Assembly (NCBI RefSeq): GCF_900105625.1
Contig: NZ_FNSD01000001.1
Span: 1,736,001 to 1,800,000 of the forward strand
Length of the DNA stretch: 64,000 bases
Source of the DNA: Terriglobus roseus
GTDB taxonomy: Bacteria; Acidobacteriota; Terriglobia; Terriglobales; Acidobacteriaceae
Reading direction: 5' to 3'
Positions 20,368 to 28,744 of the stretch are shown here, piece after piece; positions within the stretch are counted from its first letter, which is position 1, and each line of letters starts with the position of its first letter. Made by a program: the position numbers and the translations under genes. The notes beneath the pieces were generated by a model. That model had not been told where the DNA came from, did not search any database, and saw nothing but the letters and a program-made list of their open reading frames with translations.

Positions 20368-20451
20368 TTCCGTTGCGCGAACTTCGTTATGCTGGGAGGC
20401 GACGAAACTCCAGGCTGCGTGGGTGCACCGCGGCAGAAGCAGGCTGTGACG

Positions 20452-21072
20452 ATGGGTATGAGAATTGGGTACGGCTTTGATTCGCACGCGTTCAAGCCCG
20501 GCGTGCCGCTGGTGATTGGCGGCATGAAGATCGAGCACAGCGAAGGTCTGGCGGGCCACAGCGATGGCGACCTGCTGTTGCACGCCATCACCGACGCCTT
20601 GCTGGGCGCGGTGTCCGCGGGAGACATCGGCACGTTCTTCCCGCCAAGCGATATGCGGTGGAAGAACGCCGACTCGACGATCTTTCTGAAGACGGCGCTG
20701 GAAGAGATTGCGACGGCGGGCTACCGCATCGTCAACATGGACTGCGTGCTGATCCTGATGCGACCGAAGATCGTGCCCATTGCGGGCGAGATGCGTGCGC
20801 GCGTGGCGGAGCTGCTGGATATCTCAGAGCGTGATGTGAGCATCAAGGCGAAGACACCCGAAGGCCTGAACCAGGACGGCACTGCCGTAGCGCATGTGAC
20901 GGTTCTGCTGGAATCGATTGACGTACCCGGCGAGCCCAAGCGGATGACCGCCACCATGGAAGAGCCGGACGAAGTGGACGAGATGGTGCGCACGCTGATT
21001 GACGGTGAGGAGCCCTACAGCACGGCGCGGCTCGGACGAAAGCCGGCTTTCGATACCGACGATCTGACATAG
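20452..21072 (+). CDS. ispF: 2-C-methyl-D-erythritol 2,4-cyclodiphosphate synthase with C-terminal extension
   Basis: Fifth step of the MEP pathway. The zinc ligands and active site are visible in GYGFDSHAF and GLAGHSDGDLLLHAITDALLG; the end of the core is AKTPEGLNQDGTAVAHVTVLL. The core accounts for about 160 residues; another ~45 charged residues (KRMTATMEEPDEVDEM and on) follow, which normal IspF lacks. Start at ATG 20452 or 20458 (the one before RIGYGFDSH). Confidence 0.92.
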   Translation: MGMRIGYGFDSHAFKPGVPLVIGGMKIEHSEGLAGHSDGDLLLHAITDALLGAVSAGDIGTFFPPSDMRWKNADSTIFLKTALEEIATAGYRIVNMDCVLILMRPKIVPIAGEMRARVAELLDISERDVSIKAKTPEGLNQDGTAVAHVTVLLESIDVPGEPKRMTATMEEPDEVDEMVRTLIDGEEPYSTARLGRKPAFDTDDLT

Positions 21073-21170
21073 CGTTTCGCTCCGAAGAAATAGCGCGTGG
21101 CACTGTCTTCGGGCTGATGTACATTGGCTCGCAACAGCGTCACGCGAACTTCTTTCTCAGGAGCCAAGCC

Positions 21171-21539
21171 ATGCAGCAGCCCGATCCGGTTCAAGTGCAA
21201 CACATGATGTTGGCGATGATGCCGATCTTCGTCCTGATGGGACTTATCGGCTCTGCGGTGATGGTCGTCCCCTTCTGGGTGATCTTCAAGAAGGCGGGCA
21301 TGAGTGGGGCGATGTCCCTGCTGATGCTGTTCCCCGTGGTGAACCTGGTGATGCTGTACGTCCTCGCGTTCTCGCAGTGGCGGGTAGTGCCGGTGCCTGA
21401 GTACGGAATGCCGTATCCGCCGCCGGGCTTTCCTCCTGCCTATCCGCCGCCGGGTTATGCGCCGCCTGTGGCGTATCCCACTCAGACGGCGCAGGCGCCA
21501 GGGTACGTGCCGCCTTCCGACCCTCCCTCGACGACCTGA
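21171..21539 (+). CDS. Small membrane protein with proline-rich tail
   Basis: 122 aa. After about ten polar residues come two hydrophobic helices (MMLAMMPIFVLMGLIGSAVM and MSLLMLFPVVNLVMLYVLAF) joined by a short KKAGMSGA turn, then a tail of PYPPPGFPPAYPPPGY-type repeats. No family recognised with confidence. The ATG at 21171 has AGGAG upstream; the longer open frame from 21117 lacks one. Confidence 0.7.
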   Translation: MQQPDPVQVQHMMLAMMPIFVLMGLIGSAVMVVPFWVIFKKAGMSGAMSLLMLFPVVNLVMLYVLAFSQWRVVPVPEYGMPYPPPGFPPAYPPPGYAPPVAYPTQTAQAPGYVPPSDPPSTT

Positions 21540-21639
21540 GGATGCCACGAAAGTGGTAGCTGCTTTGAGGACTTGTTGCCACAGAAGCGAAGACCTCAGC
21601 AGACACGCCGCCATCCTAAGTCTGCAGAGGTCTACCCCT

Positions 21640-23901
21640 ATGCTCCCCCTGCGTAGAGTGTTTTCTGCCGCGACCGCCCTGATCATCGTTCTTCTGCTGG
21701 TGTCGTGCAGCGGTTCGAGTCCGACAACACTCCCGGCGGACTTTACGCTGACCGCCACGCCTTCGACAGTGAACCTTACCGCAGGCAGTGCGGGGCAGGT
21801 TGTGACAGTCAATGCATCCGCTGTCAACGGCTTCAACGGCACGATACCCATCACGATCGGCGGCCTGCCGACGGGCGTTACCGCTTCGCCTTCGACACTT
21901 ACGCTGGCGGCTGGAGCGCAGGCGACCACGACGCTGACCGCGGCGTCCACGGCGACCGTCGGCACCGCGTCCGTTACGTTCACCGGATCGACCGGATCGC
22001 TGACACACATCGCCACGGTGACCGCGAATATCTCTGCCCCTGCCGTACCGGTGCCGGACTTTACGCTGACAGTCTCTCCTGCTGCGATCACTGCAGTTGC
22101 AGGCGGCACGGCCGGCCAAGTAAGTGTTCGCGCAGACGCCGTGAATGGCCTGACGGGCACGGTTGCTGTTGCGATTGTGGGCGTACCGGCCGGCGTCACA
22201 GCAAGTCCAACGAGTCTGGTCCTGACGCCGGGCACAGCGCAGACAGTGACCTTCACCGCCAGTGCGGCGGCGGTTGCATCGAACTCCAACCTTACGTTCA
22301 CGGCCACTTCAGGCAGCCTGAGCCACACCGGTACTGCGGCCCTGACCGTGCAAAGCACACTGATCACCGTGGCGCCCGATGTGACGACGTACCACTACAA
22401 CGTGCGGCGCGATGGTGTAAATGCGCAGGAGACGATCCTGACGCCAGCGAACGTGAACGCAAACACCTTCGGCAAACTCAACTTCCTGACCGTAGACGGC
22501 AAGGTGGATGCAGAGCCGCTCTTCCTGGCGAATCTTACCGTGGGTGGTGCGCTGCACAACACGCTCTTCGTCGCGACGGAGCATGGCAGCGTCTATGCCT
22601 TCGACGCGGACACTGGAGTCGTGCTCTGGCAGAAGTCGGTGATTCCGACAGGAGAAGTGCCGAGCGACGATCATGGCTGCAACCAGATCACGTCGGAGAT
22701 CGGAATCACTTCCACGCCTGTCATCGATCGCACCTACGGCGCGCATGGTGGTCTGTTCACCGTGAGCATGAGCAAGGAGACGAACGGCACGTATCACCAG
22801 CGGCTGCATGCGCTGGACATCACCACCGGCGCGGAGATCGCTGCGACACCGACGGAGATCACGGCGACGTATCCGGGAGCCGGGCCGTACTCTTCCGGCG
22901 GTGTCGTGACCTTTAACCCCGGGCTCTATGCGGAACGTGCCGCGCTGTTGCTGCAGAATGGCAGCCTGGTGCTGGCGTTCACCTCACACTGCGACGGTGG
23001 CCAGTACACGGGCTGGATGATGGCCTACAACGAGACCACTTTGCAACAGACTTCCGTGCTGAACCTGACGCCGAACGGCAGCATGGGTGCCATCTGGATG
23101 GCAGGTGATGGAGTCGCGGCGGACGCGAGCGGCAACCTGTATGTGCTTGTCGGCAACGGCACCTTCGATACCACACTGGTCAATGGCTTTCCGCAGTCGG
23201 GCGACTATGGCAACGGCATGCTGAAGCTAAGCAACACCGCGGGCAAGCTGGCCATCACCGACTACTTCGAGGCGTACAACACAGTCGCCAACTCGAACGC
23301 TGATCTTGACCTGGGATCAGGCGGTGAGGTGCTCTTCGATGCGACGGACGCGGCAGCCACGGTGCATCACCTGATCGTTGGCGCGGGCAAAGACAGGAGC
23401 ATCTACGTGGCCGACCGCGACAACCTGGGCAAGTTCAATCCATCGAACCTGGCACCCGACAGCAACCTGTATCAGCAGATCGATGGGCAGTTGACGGGTG
23501 GTGTCTTCTCGACGCCGGTGGTCTTCAATGGGACGCTGTACTACAGCGCGTCCGGTGATGCCTTGAAGGCCTTTCCGCTGACCAATGCGAAGCTAGCGAC
23601 GACACCTGCAAGCAGATCCGCCATAACCTACGGCTTCCCCGGCACAACGCCGGCGGTAAGCGCGAACGGGACGGCTAACGGCATCGTGTGGGCGCTGCAA
23701 TCCGCTACCAGCGGGCCAAACGTTCTGCATGCCTACGATCCGACGAACCTGGCGAATGAGTTCTACAACAGCAACCAGGCAGCGGCGAGCCGCGATGCCT
23801 TCGGCAACGGCAACAAATTCATCACGCCGCTGGTGGTGAATGGCAAGGTCTACGTCGGTACGACGAATGGCGTGGCAGTCTTCGGTCTGCTGCCGAAGTA
23901 A
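21640..23901 (+). CDS. Lipoprotein with two Ig-like repeats and a PQQ-type beta-propeller
   Basis: 753 aa. The lipobox LVSC (residues 20-23 or so) predicts a lipoprotein. Two homologous bacterial Ig-like repeats follow (each beginning FTLT and containing GLPTGVTASPSTLTL or GVPAGVTASPTSLVL), then a large domain from about 240 with quinoprotein/pyrrolo-quinoline-like propeller blades (LFVATEHGSVYAFDADTG and similar). Probably surface or periplasmic; an enzymatic role is not shown, because PQQ-contacting residues cannot be checked here. The ATG at 21640 begins the signal sequence. Confidence 0.75.
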   Translation: MLPLRRVFSAATALIIVLLLVSCSGSSPTTLPADFTLTATPSTVNLTAGSAGQVVTVNASAVNGFNGTIPITIGGLPTGVTASPSTLTLAAGAQATTTLTAASTATVGTASVTFTGSTGSLTHIATVTANISAPAVPVPDFTLTVSPAAITAVAGGTAGQVSVRADAVNGLTGTVAVAIVGVPAGVTASPTSLVLTPGTAQTVTFTASAAAVASNSNLTFTATSGSLSHTGTAALTVQSTLITVAPDVTTYHYNVRRDGVNAQETILTPANVNANTFGKLNFLTVDGKVDAEPLFLANLTVGGALHNTLFVATEHGSVYAFDADTGVVLWQKSVIPTGEVPSDDHGCNQITSEIGITSTPVIDRTYGAHGGLFTVSMSKETNGTYHQRLHALDITTGAEIAATPTEITATYPGAGPYSSGGVVTFNPGLYAERAALLLQNGSLVLAFTSHCDGGQYTGWMMAYNETTLQQTSVLNLTPNGSMGAIWMAGDGVAADASGNLYVLVGNGTFDTTLVNGFPQSGDYGNGMLKLSNTAGKLAITDYFEAYNTVANSNADLDLGSGGEVLFDATDAAATVHHLIVGAGKDRSIYVADRDNLGKFNPSNLAPDSNLYQQIDGQLTGGVFSTPVVFNGTLYYSASGDALKAFPLTNAKLATTPASRSAITYGFPGTTPAVSANGTANGIVWALQSATSGPNVLHAYDPTNLANEFYNSNQAAASRDAFGNGNKFITPLVVNGKVYVGTTNGVAVFGLLPK

Positions 23902-23917
23902 CCGGGTGACACAAATT

Positions 23918-24017
23918 CGGGTGCCCCATTCATGACGGCTTCATCGTCATGAGTGGGACCCACCGATAGTCGACCGCGGATCCCACTCATGCAAAGAGCG
24001 TATGAATGGGGCACCCG
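23918..24017. repeat. Composite palindromic repeat, copy 3 (between convergent genes)
   Basis: Left unit CGGGTGCCCCATTCATGACG, loop, CGTCATGAGTGGGA; right unit TCCCACTCATGC ... GTATGAATGGGGCACCCG. The left stem TCATGACG/CGTCATGA differs from the copy at 61169 (TCATGACA/TGTCATGA) by a compensatory pair change. Confidence 0.85.
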
Positions 24018-24026
24018 CATCTTCTG

Positions 24027-24593
24027 TTACATGCGGCCGCGCAAGGCGGTGGAGGGTGGAACGATACCCTTCATCCGCATGTAGACGACCATCTGGCCGT
24101 ACATTTCGTTGTCGTGCGCCACGTTCTTGCCGATCATGCCAAGCTTGGATCCGCGCATGAAGCCGGCACCGCTGATCTCCGTGGCGTTGTCCGCCGTTAC
24201 CTTGGCATAGGCCGCGTCGCACAGGTCGAAGGAAGCCTTCAGAGCGGTGAGGATGGCATCCTTGGCCGTCGCGGTTACCGGCGCAGGGCGGCCCGAGCCG
24301 GGAGCGGCGCAGAGCGCGTTCTGCGTCTGGGCCACGTGTGTGAAGAGTTCGCCATAGCTGCGGATTTCGGGCGTGGGTTTGAAGCTGTAGTTCTCCGCCG
24401 GCATCTTCTCGGCAGAGGCCAGGATGATGGTCTTGATCTGGGTATAGTTCGCGACGGCCTCCGAGATCATGGCCGGGACGGAACCCTTCTCAGGCGGAGG
24501 TGGTGGCGGCGGGCCGCCAGCGGGAGGTGCCTGCGCAACGGCTATGCCCGTACAAAGTGCTGCTGTAGTCAGTGCTGCTATGAAACGATTCAT
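24027..24593 (-). CDS. Exported DinB-like four-helix protein
   Basis: 188 aa from the ATG at 24593 (GGAGAG upstream). Signal peptide residues 1-20 (ending GIAVAQ), a Pro/Gly stretch, then a helical bundle of the DinB/YfiT type (ISEAVANYTQIKTIILASAEKMP, RSYGELFTHVAQTQNALC, VAHDNEMYGQMVVYMRMKG). Histidines at the usual metal positions (GELFTHVAQ and VAHDNEMYG) are kept. DinB proteins are normally cytoplasmic thiol transferases; export here is notable. Function unknown. Confidence 0.78.
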   Translation of the reverse strand: MNRFIAALTTAALCTGIAVAQAPPAGGPPPPPPPEKGSVPAMISEAVANYTQIKTIILASAEKMPAENYSFKPTPEIRSYGELFTHVAQTQNALCAAPGSGRPAPVTATAKDAILTALKASFDLCDAAYAKVTADNATEISGAGFMRGSKLGMIGKNVAHDNEMYGQMVVYMRMKGIVPPSTALRGRM

Positions 24594-24727
24594 CTCTGCT
24601 CTCCTATTACGTCGGAAACGCGCGCCGCGCGTCGTCGGCACGGCCCTGCAGGGAAACGGTACCCCGAAACGGGCCCGGCCGCGCCAGAAAACTTTGGGAG
24701 CGCCAAACTGCTAGCATCGACGATGGT

Positions 24728-26278
24728 ATGAGTTCAGAGATCACAAGCATCAGCAGCAAGGCGACGGCGCCTGTCCGCGTCCGTATCGCACCCTCGCCCA
24801 CCGGTGACCCGCACGTTGGCACGGCCTACATTGGCCTGCTGAACTACGTCTTTGCGAAGCAGCGTGGGGGCAAGTTCGTCCTGCGCATCGAAGATACGGA
24901 CCGCACGCGCTTCGTCGCCTCGTCGGAACAGATGATCTTCGACGCTTTGCGCTGGGTGGGGCTGCAGTGGGACGAGGGCCCGGATGTCGGCGGACCGCAC
25001 GGCCCGTATCGCCAGAGCGAGCGCACCGAAATCTATCGTGAGTACTGCCAGATCCTGATCGACAACGGCAGCGCCTACCGCGCCTTTGAGACGGCCGAGG
25101 AACTGGACGCCGAGCGCAAGGCGCAGATGGCCGCCAAGCAGGCACCCAAGTACGCTGGGCCGTCGCGCAACTACACGCCGGAGCAGGCGGCAGCCTTGAT
25201 GGCCGAGGGCAGGCCCTACACGATCCGCCTGCGCGTGCCCGATGGCGACAAGGGGCCGGGCGTCGCCTCGACCACCTTCCGCGATGAACTGCGCGGCGAC
25301 ATCACGTTTGACCATAACAACGTGGACGACCAGGTGCTGCTGAAGTCCGACGGCTTCCCCACCTATCACCTGGCGAACGTCGTCGATGACCACCTGATGC
25401 AGATCACCGACGTGATCCGCGCCGAGGAGTGGATCAGCTCCACGCCGAAGCACGTGCTGCTGTACCGCGCCTTCGGCTGGGATCTCCCGCGCTTCTGGCA
25501 CATGCCGCTGCTGCGCAACACGGATAAAAGCAAGATCAGCAAGCGTAAGAATCCGGTGTCGTTGATTTATTACCGCCAGGCGGGCTTTCTGCCGCAGGCG
25601 ATGCTGAACTTCCTGGGCCTGATGGGCGGCGGCATGGCGCAGCCGACCGAACAGGAGATCGTCAACAAGGGCCTGGATATGAAGCTGGCCGACGTCTTCT
25701 CGCTTGAGGAGATGAAGGAGCGCTTCGACTTTGCGCGCATCTCGCTGGGCGGGCCGGTCTTCGACCTGGTGAAGCTGAAGTGGATGAACGGCGAATACCT
25801 GCGCAAGCAGACGCCGGACGAGTTCTTCGCGGCACTGCGGCAGACGATTTTCAGCGATGAGTACCTGCGCGCGATTGCGCCGCTGGTGCAGACGCGCATT
25901 GAGACGCTGGGGCAGTTCGGCGATATGACGGGCTTCTTCTTCTCAGACGATGTCATGCCGCCGCAGGACGTCTTCGTTCCGAAGAAGCGCACCGTGGAAG
26001 ATACGCTGGCCTTTGCCACCGACATGCTGGCGACGCTGGAGGCGAGCGACTGGATCGCGGAGTCGATCGATGCGGCTCTGCGCGAACTGCTGACGGCAAA
26101 GGAGTGGAGCGTCAAGGAAGGCTACATGCTGCTGCGCGCCATCCTGACGGGCAAGACCGCTTCGCCGCCGCTGCTGGAGTCGCTGGTCGTCTTCGGCAAA
26201 GCACGCTCGCTGGACCGCGTACGCCGGTTCCTGGATGCGCAGAAGAAGATCGTCGCGCTCGCAGGACGAGGCAAGTAA
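24728..26278 (+). CDS. gltX: Glutamyl-tRNA synthetase
   Basis: Class I synthetase loading glutamate on tRNA. HIGH-type motif HVGT at residues 29-32 (in PSPTGDPHVG) and KMSKS-type motif KISKR at 269-273; also LRIEDTDRTR. 516 aa, a bit longer than average through small C-terminal additions. The next start codon overlaps the stop (TAATG), so gltX, the lptE-like gene and possibly holA form one transcript. Confidence 0.97.
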   Translation: MSSEITSISSKATAPVRVRIAPSPTGDPHVGTAYIGLLNYVFAKQRGGKFVLRIEDTDRTRFVASSEQMIFDALRWVGLQWDEGPDVGGPHGPYRQSERTEIYREYCQILIDNGSAYRAFETAEELDAERKAQMAAKQAPKYAGPSRNYTPEQAAALMAEGRPYTIRLRVPDGDKGPGVASTTFRDELRGDITFDHNNVDDQVLLKSDGFPTYHLANVVDDHLMQITDVIRAEEWISSTPKHVLLYRAFGWDLPRFWHMPLLRNTDKSKISKRKNPVSLIYYRQAGFLPQAMLNFLGLMGGGMAQPTEQEIVNKGLDMKLADVFSLEEMKERFDFARISLGGPVFDLVKLKWMNGEYLRKQTPDEFFAALRQTIFSDEYLRAIAPLVQTRIETLGQFGDMTGFFFSDDVMPPQDVFVPKKRTVEDTLAFATDMLATLEASDWIAESIDAALRELLTAKEWSVKEGYMLLRAILTGKTASPPLLESLVVFGKARSLDRVRRFLDAQKKIVALAGRGK

Positions 26279-26838
26279 TGCCTGCGCAGACGACAAAGGG
26301 GGTGCCCCATGTCTCGCATCTGAGACATGGGTTCTCGATGCTCGGCATAGCGATTGGCCTGACGGGCTGCGGCTACCATACGGCCGGCGCCGCGGCCCAC
26401 GTGCCCGCGAATGTCCGCACCATGGCCATCCCCGTCTTTAAGACAAACGTGCAGCAGTTCCACACGGAGGTCGCGCTGACAGACGCGACCATCCGCGAGA
26501 TGAACACACGCACGCGTTATCGCGTCATACACTCTGACGATACGGACGCGAGCGATGCCATGCTGACCGGCACTGTGCTGACGGAGAATATCGCACCGCT
26601 GACCTACGATCCCAGCACGGGCTCGACCTCGTCGTACCTGGTGCAGATCACCGCGAAGATTGTGCTGACTGCCCGTGATGGACGTGTGCTGTACCGCAAT
26701 GACAGGCTGAGCTTTCGCGAGCAATACCAGTCGACGCAGGACCTGAGCGCGTTCATCCAGGAAGACGGCGCGGCGGTGCAGAGACTGTCAAAGGACCTGG
26801 CCAGCGAGATCGTCGCGGACGTCCTGAATAGTTTTTGA
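26278..26838 (+). CDS. lptE: LptE-like LPS-assembly lipoprotein; signal region contains a palindromic repeat
   Basis: Predicted outer-membrane lipoprotein that plugs the LptD barrel. The lipobox LTGC followed by GYHTAG, then MAIPVFKTNVQQF and a C-terminal domain ending DLASEIVADVL agree with LptE, and the next gene is holA, its usual neighbour. The start ATG at 26278 overlaps the gltX stop (TAATG). Residues 8-21 (GVPHVSHLRHGFSM) are encoded by a copy of the dispersed palindromic element (26300-26339). A start at the ATG at 26338 would leave only ten residues and no positive charge before the lipobox Cys, so the element appears to supply the signal-peptide n-region. GTG 26302 is a third option. 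Confidence 0.8.
   Translation: MPAQTTKGVPHVSHLRHGFSMLGIAIGLTGCGYHTAGAAAHVPANVRTMAIPVFKTNVQQFHTEVALTDATIREMNTRTRYRVIHSDDTDASDAMLTGTVLTENIAPLTYDPSTGSTSSYLVQITAKIVLTARDGRVLYRNDRLSFREQYQSTQDLSAFIQEDGAAVQRLSKDLASEIVADVLNSF
26300..26339 (+). repeat. Palindromic element inside the lptE-like coding sequence
   Basis: GGGTGCCCCATGTCTCGC, loop, GAGACATGGGTTCTCGAT. It differs at only three positions over about 39 from the reverse complement of the intergenic copy at 61350-61387. Two of those changes are a compensatory C-G to T-A pair within the stem (CACGTCTC/GAGACGTG becomes CATGTCTC/GAGACATG). Confidence 0.85.
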
Positions 26839-26922
26839 CGCGTTCTCCACAGCGTTTGCCTTCTGATTCCGGCTTAGATTCGCCGTGCGACCGGGCCGCG
26901 TCTCGCAGACAATAGAGGAACA

Positions 26923-28104
26923 GTGCCGCCACTTCGCTCCTTCGCTTCGACAGACCGCTTCCTTGCTCAGCTTGGCACCGCCGAGATGCGGCCGGGCTAC
27001 GTTCTGCTGGGCGACGAGACGTTCCTGTACGAACGCGCACGCAAGGGCGTACTGGAGAAGCTGGTCCCCAGCGACCTGCGCGACTTTTGCCTGCATGACC
27101 TGGAGCTTGGCAGCGAGACGAGCATCTTCGAAGCGCTGGACCTGGCGCAGACACCGTCGCTGATGGCTCCCTTTCAGGTGATCTTTGTGCGCGGCCTGAA
27201 GACGCTTTACGGCCGCGGTGCGAAGAAGGATGAGTTCGCGGCGCTGGAGCGCTACTTCCGTTCGCCCAACCCTCAGGCACTGCTGATTTTTGTGGCCGAT
27301 CACCTAAGCCTGCCCACTGACCTTCGCCGCATGGAGCGCGAGGACAAGGACCGCTACGACCGCATCCGCGAGACGCTTGGCGAGTGGTGCGGCACCGTGG
27401 AACTGCAGAAGGTGGAAGAGGGCGACGCGGCACGATGGGTCATTGGCACTGCGGATGACCGTGGCGTGAAGTGTGATCCCGAAGCTGCTCGCGAACTGGT
27501 GGACTCCCTCGCCGTGGACATGATGTTGATCAGCAGCGAATTGGAGAAGCTGTTGCTGTACGTCAGCGCACCGGTTCGCGATAACCAGTTGGAGACATCC
27601 GGCATCACTGTGGGTCGCGTCACTCTGGGCGATGTCGAGACGATGGTGCTGGCAGCCAAGCAGCGCTCGCTGTACGAACTGACCGATGCGCTTTCGCAGC
27701 GGGATCGGCTACGTGCGCTTTCCTTGCTGCATGGGCTGTTGCATGCGAGCGATGGTGGTGAGGATTCGGCCATTGGGCACCTGTACATGCTGGCGCGCAC
27801 GTATCGACAGATGCTGATCATCCACGAGAAGAATGTGCGGGACTCCCGCGCGATCTGGCAGGTGCTCTGGCAGGGATTCCGTATGCCTCCCTTTGCTGCA
27901 GATGTGCTGATCCAGCAGGCACGCCGCTACAAGACACGCCGCGAAATTAGTCGTGCTCTGCGACTGATTGCACGCGCCGATCTTGAGCTGCGCAGCGGGC
28001 CGGTGGACAAGACGCTGGTCTTGGAACGATTGGTGCTGGCCCTGGCAGCGGAGCCGCACGTCAATGCCTATGGCGAATCCCCGCAGTTCGCACTGGAGAT
28101 GTAA
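26923..28104 (+). CDS. holA: DNA polymerase III delta subunit
   Basis: Clamp-loader subunit that opens the sliding clamp. 393 aa from a GTG at 26923. The pattern YVLLGDETFLYERARKGV at the N-terminus, LLIFVADHL in the middle of the AAA-like domain and the C-terminal helical collar (RAIWQVLWQGFRMPPF) fit HolA. Position directly after an LptE-like gene is conserved in many diderms. No Walker motif is expected in this subunit. Confidence 0.88.
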   Translation: MPPLRSFASTDRFLAQLGTAEMRPGYVLLGDETFLYERARKGVLEKLVPSDLRDFCLHDLELGSETSIFEALDLAQTPSLMAPFQVIFVRGLKTLYGRGAKKDEFAALERYFRSPNPQALLIFVADHLSLPTDLRRMEREDKDRYDRIRETLGEWCGTVELQKVEEGDAARWVIGTADDRGVKCDPEAARELVDSLAVDMMLISSELEKLLLYVSAPVRDNQLETSGITVGRVTLGDVETMVLAAKQRSLYELTDALSQRDRLRALSLLHGLLHASDGGEDSAIGHLYMLARTYRQMLIIHEKNVRDSRAIWQVLWQGFRMPPFAADVLIQQARRYKTRREISRALRLIARADLELRSGPVDKTLVLERLVLALAAEPHVNAYGESPQFALEM

Positions 28105-28107
28105 GCG

Positions 28108-28737
28108 ATGCAGGACGGTAAGGCGCACGAACTTCCCATCGTGCTGGAAGCGGGTTCTTTCGATGCCATTCTGTTCGACTGTGATGGCACCCTGGTCGAG
28201 TCCGCACCTGCCTGGCACCTTGCCATCAGCAACGCGCTCCATCCACACTCGGAGCCCATGCCCCGCGATTGGTACTTCGAGCGGCTGGGACTTTCGCCCG
28301 CGGACCTGATGGACGACTACGAAACCGTCTTCGGCAACCTGAACATCACGCGGGAAGAGTTCTTTCACCGCTGCACGACCGGCTACGCAGAGGCTGCTCA
28401 CGCCCTGGAAGAGGTCACTATCGTTGCCGATGTGGCTCGCGCCTGGCACGGTCGGGTACCGCTCGTCGTGGTCTCGAATGCACAGCGCATAGCGGTACGG
28501 GGAGCACTTACGGCCACGGGTCTGCTGCCACTGTTCGATGGGATCGTCTCGATTGAGGACGTGAAACGCGGCAAGCCGGAGCCGGATATCTACCTGAAGG
28601 CAGCGGAACAGCATGGCGTTGCCGCGGCGCGATGCGTGGTGCTCGAAGACTCGCACGAAGGCCTTACGGCTGCGCGCCGCGCCAACATGCAGGCAGTGGA
28701 TATCCGCGAGTACTGGACACCGCGCTGGAAGCGTTAA
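28108..28737 (+). CDS. HAD-superfamily phosphatase (beta-phosphoglucomutase/phosphoglycolate phosphatase-like)
   Basis: 209 aa. Motif I FDCDGTLVES (nucleophile D24, acid D26), motif II VVSNAQ, motif III lysine in KRGKPEPD, motif IV VLEDSHEG; all intact. A small helical cap lies between motifs I and II (about 33-100). Substrate probably a small sugar or organophosphate; not determinable. Starts 3 bp after the holA stop, so likely co-transcribed. Confidence 0.88.
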   Translation: MQDGKAHELPIVLEAGSFDAILFDCDGTLVESAPAWHLAISNALHPHSEPMPRDWYFERLGLSPADLMDDYETVFGNLNITREEFFHRCTTGYAEAAHALEEVTIVADVARAWHGRVPLVVVSNAQRIAVRGALTATGLLPLFDGIVSIEDVKRGKPEPDIYLKAAEQHGVAAARCVVLEDSHEGLTAARRANMQAVDIREYWTPRWKR

Positions 28738-28744
28738 GCTTCAG

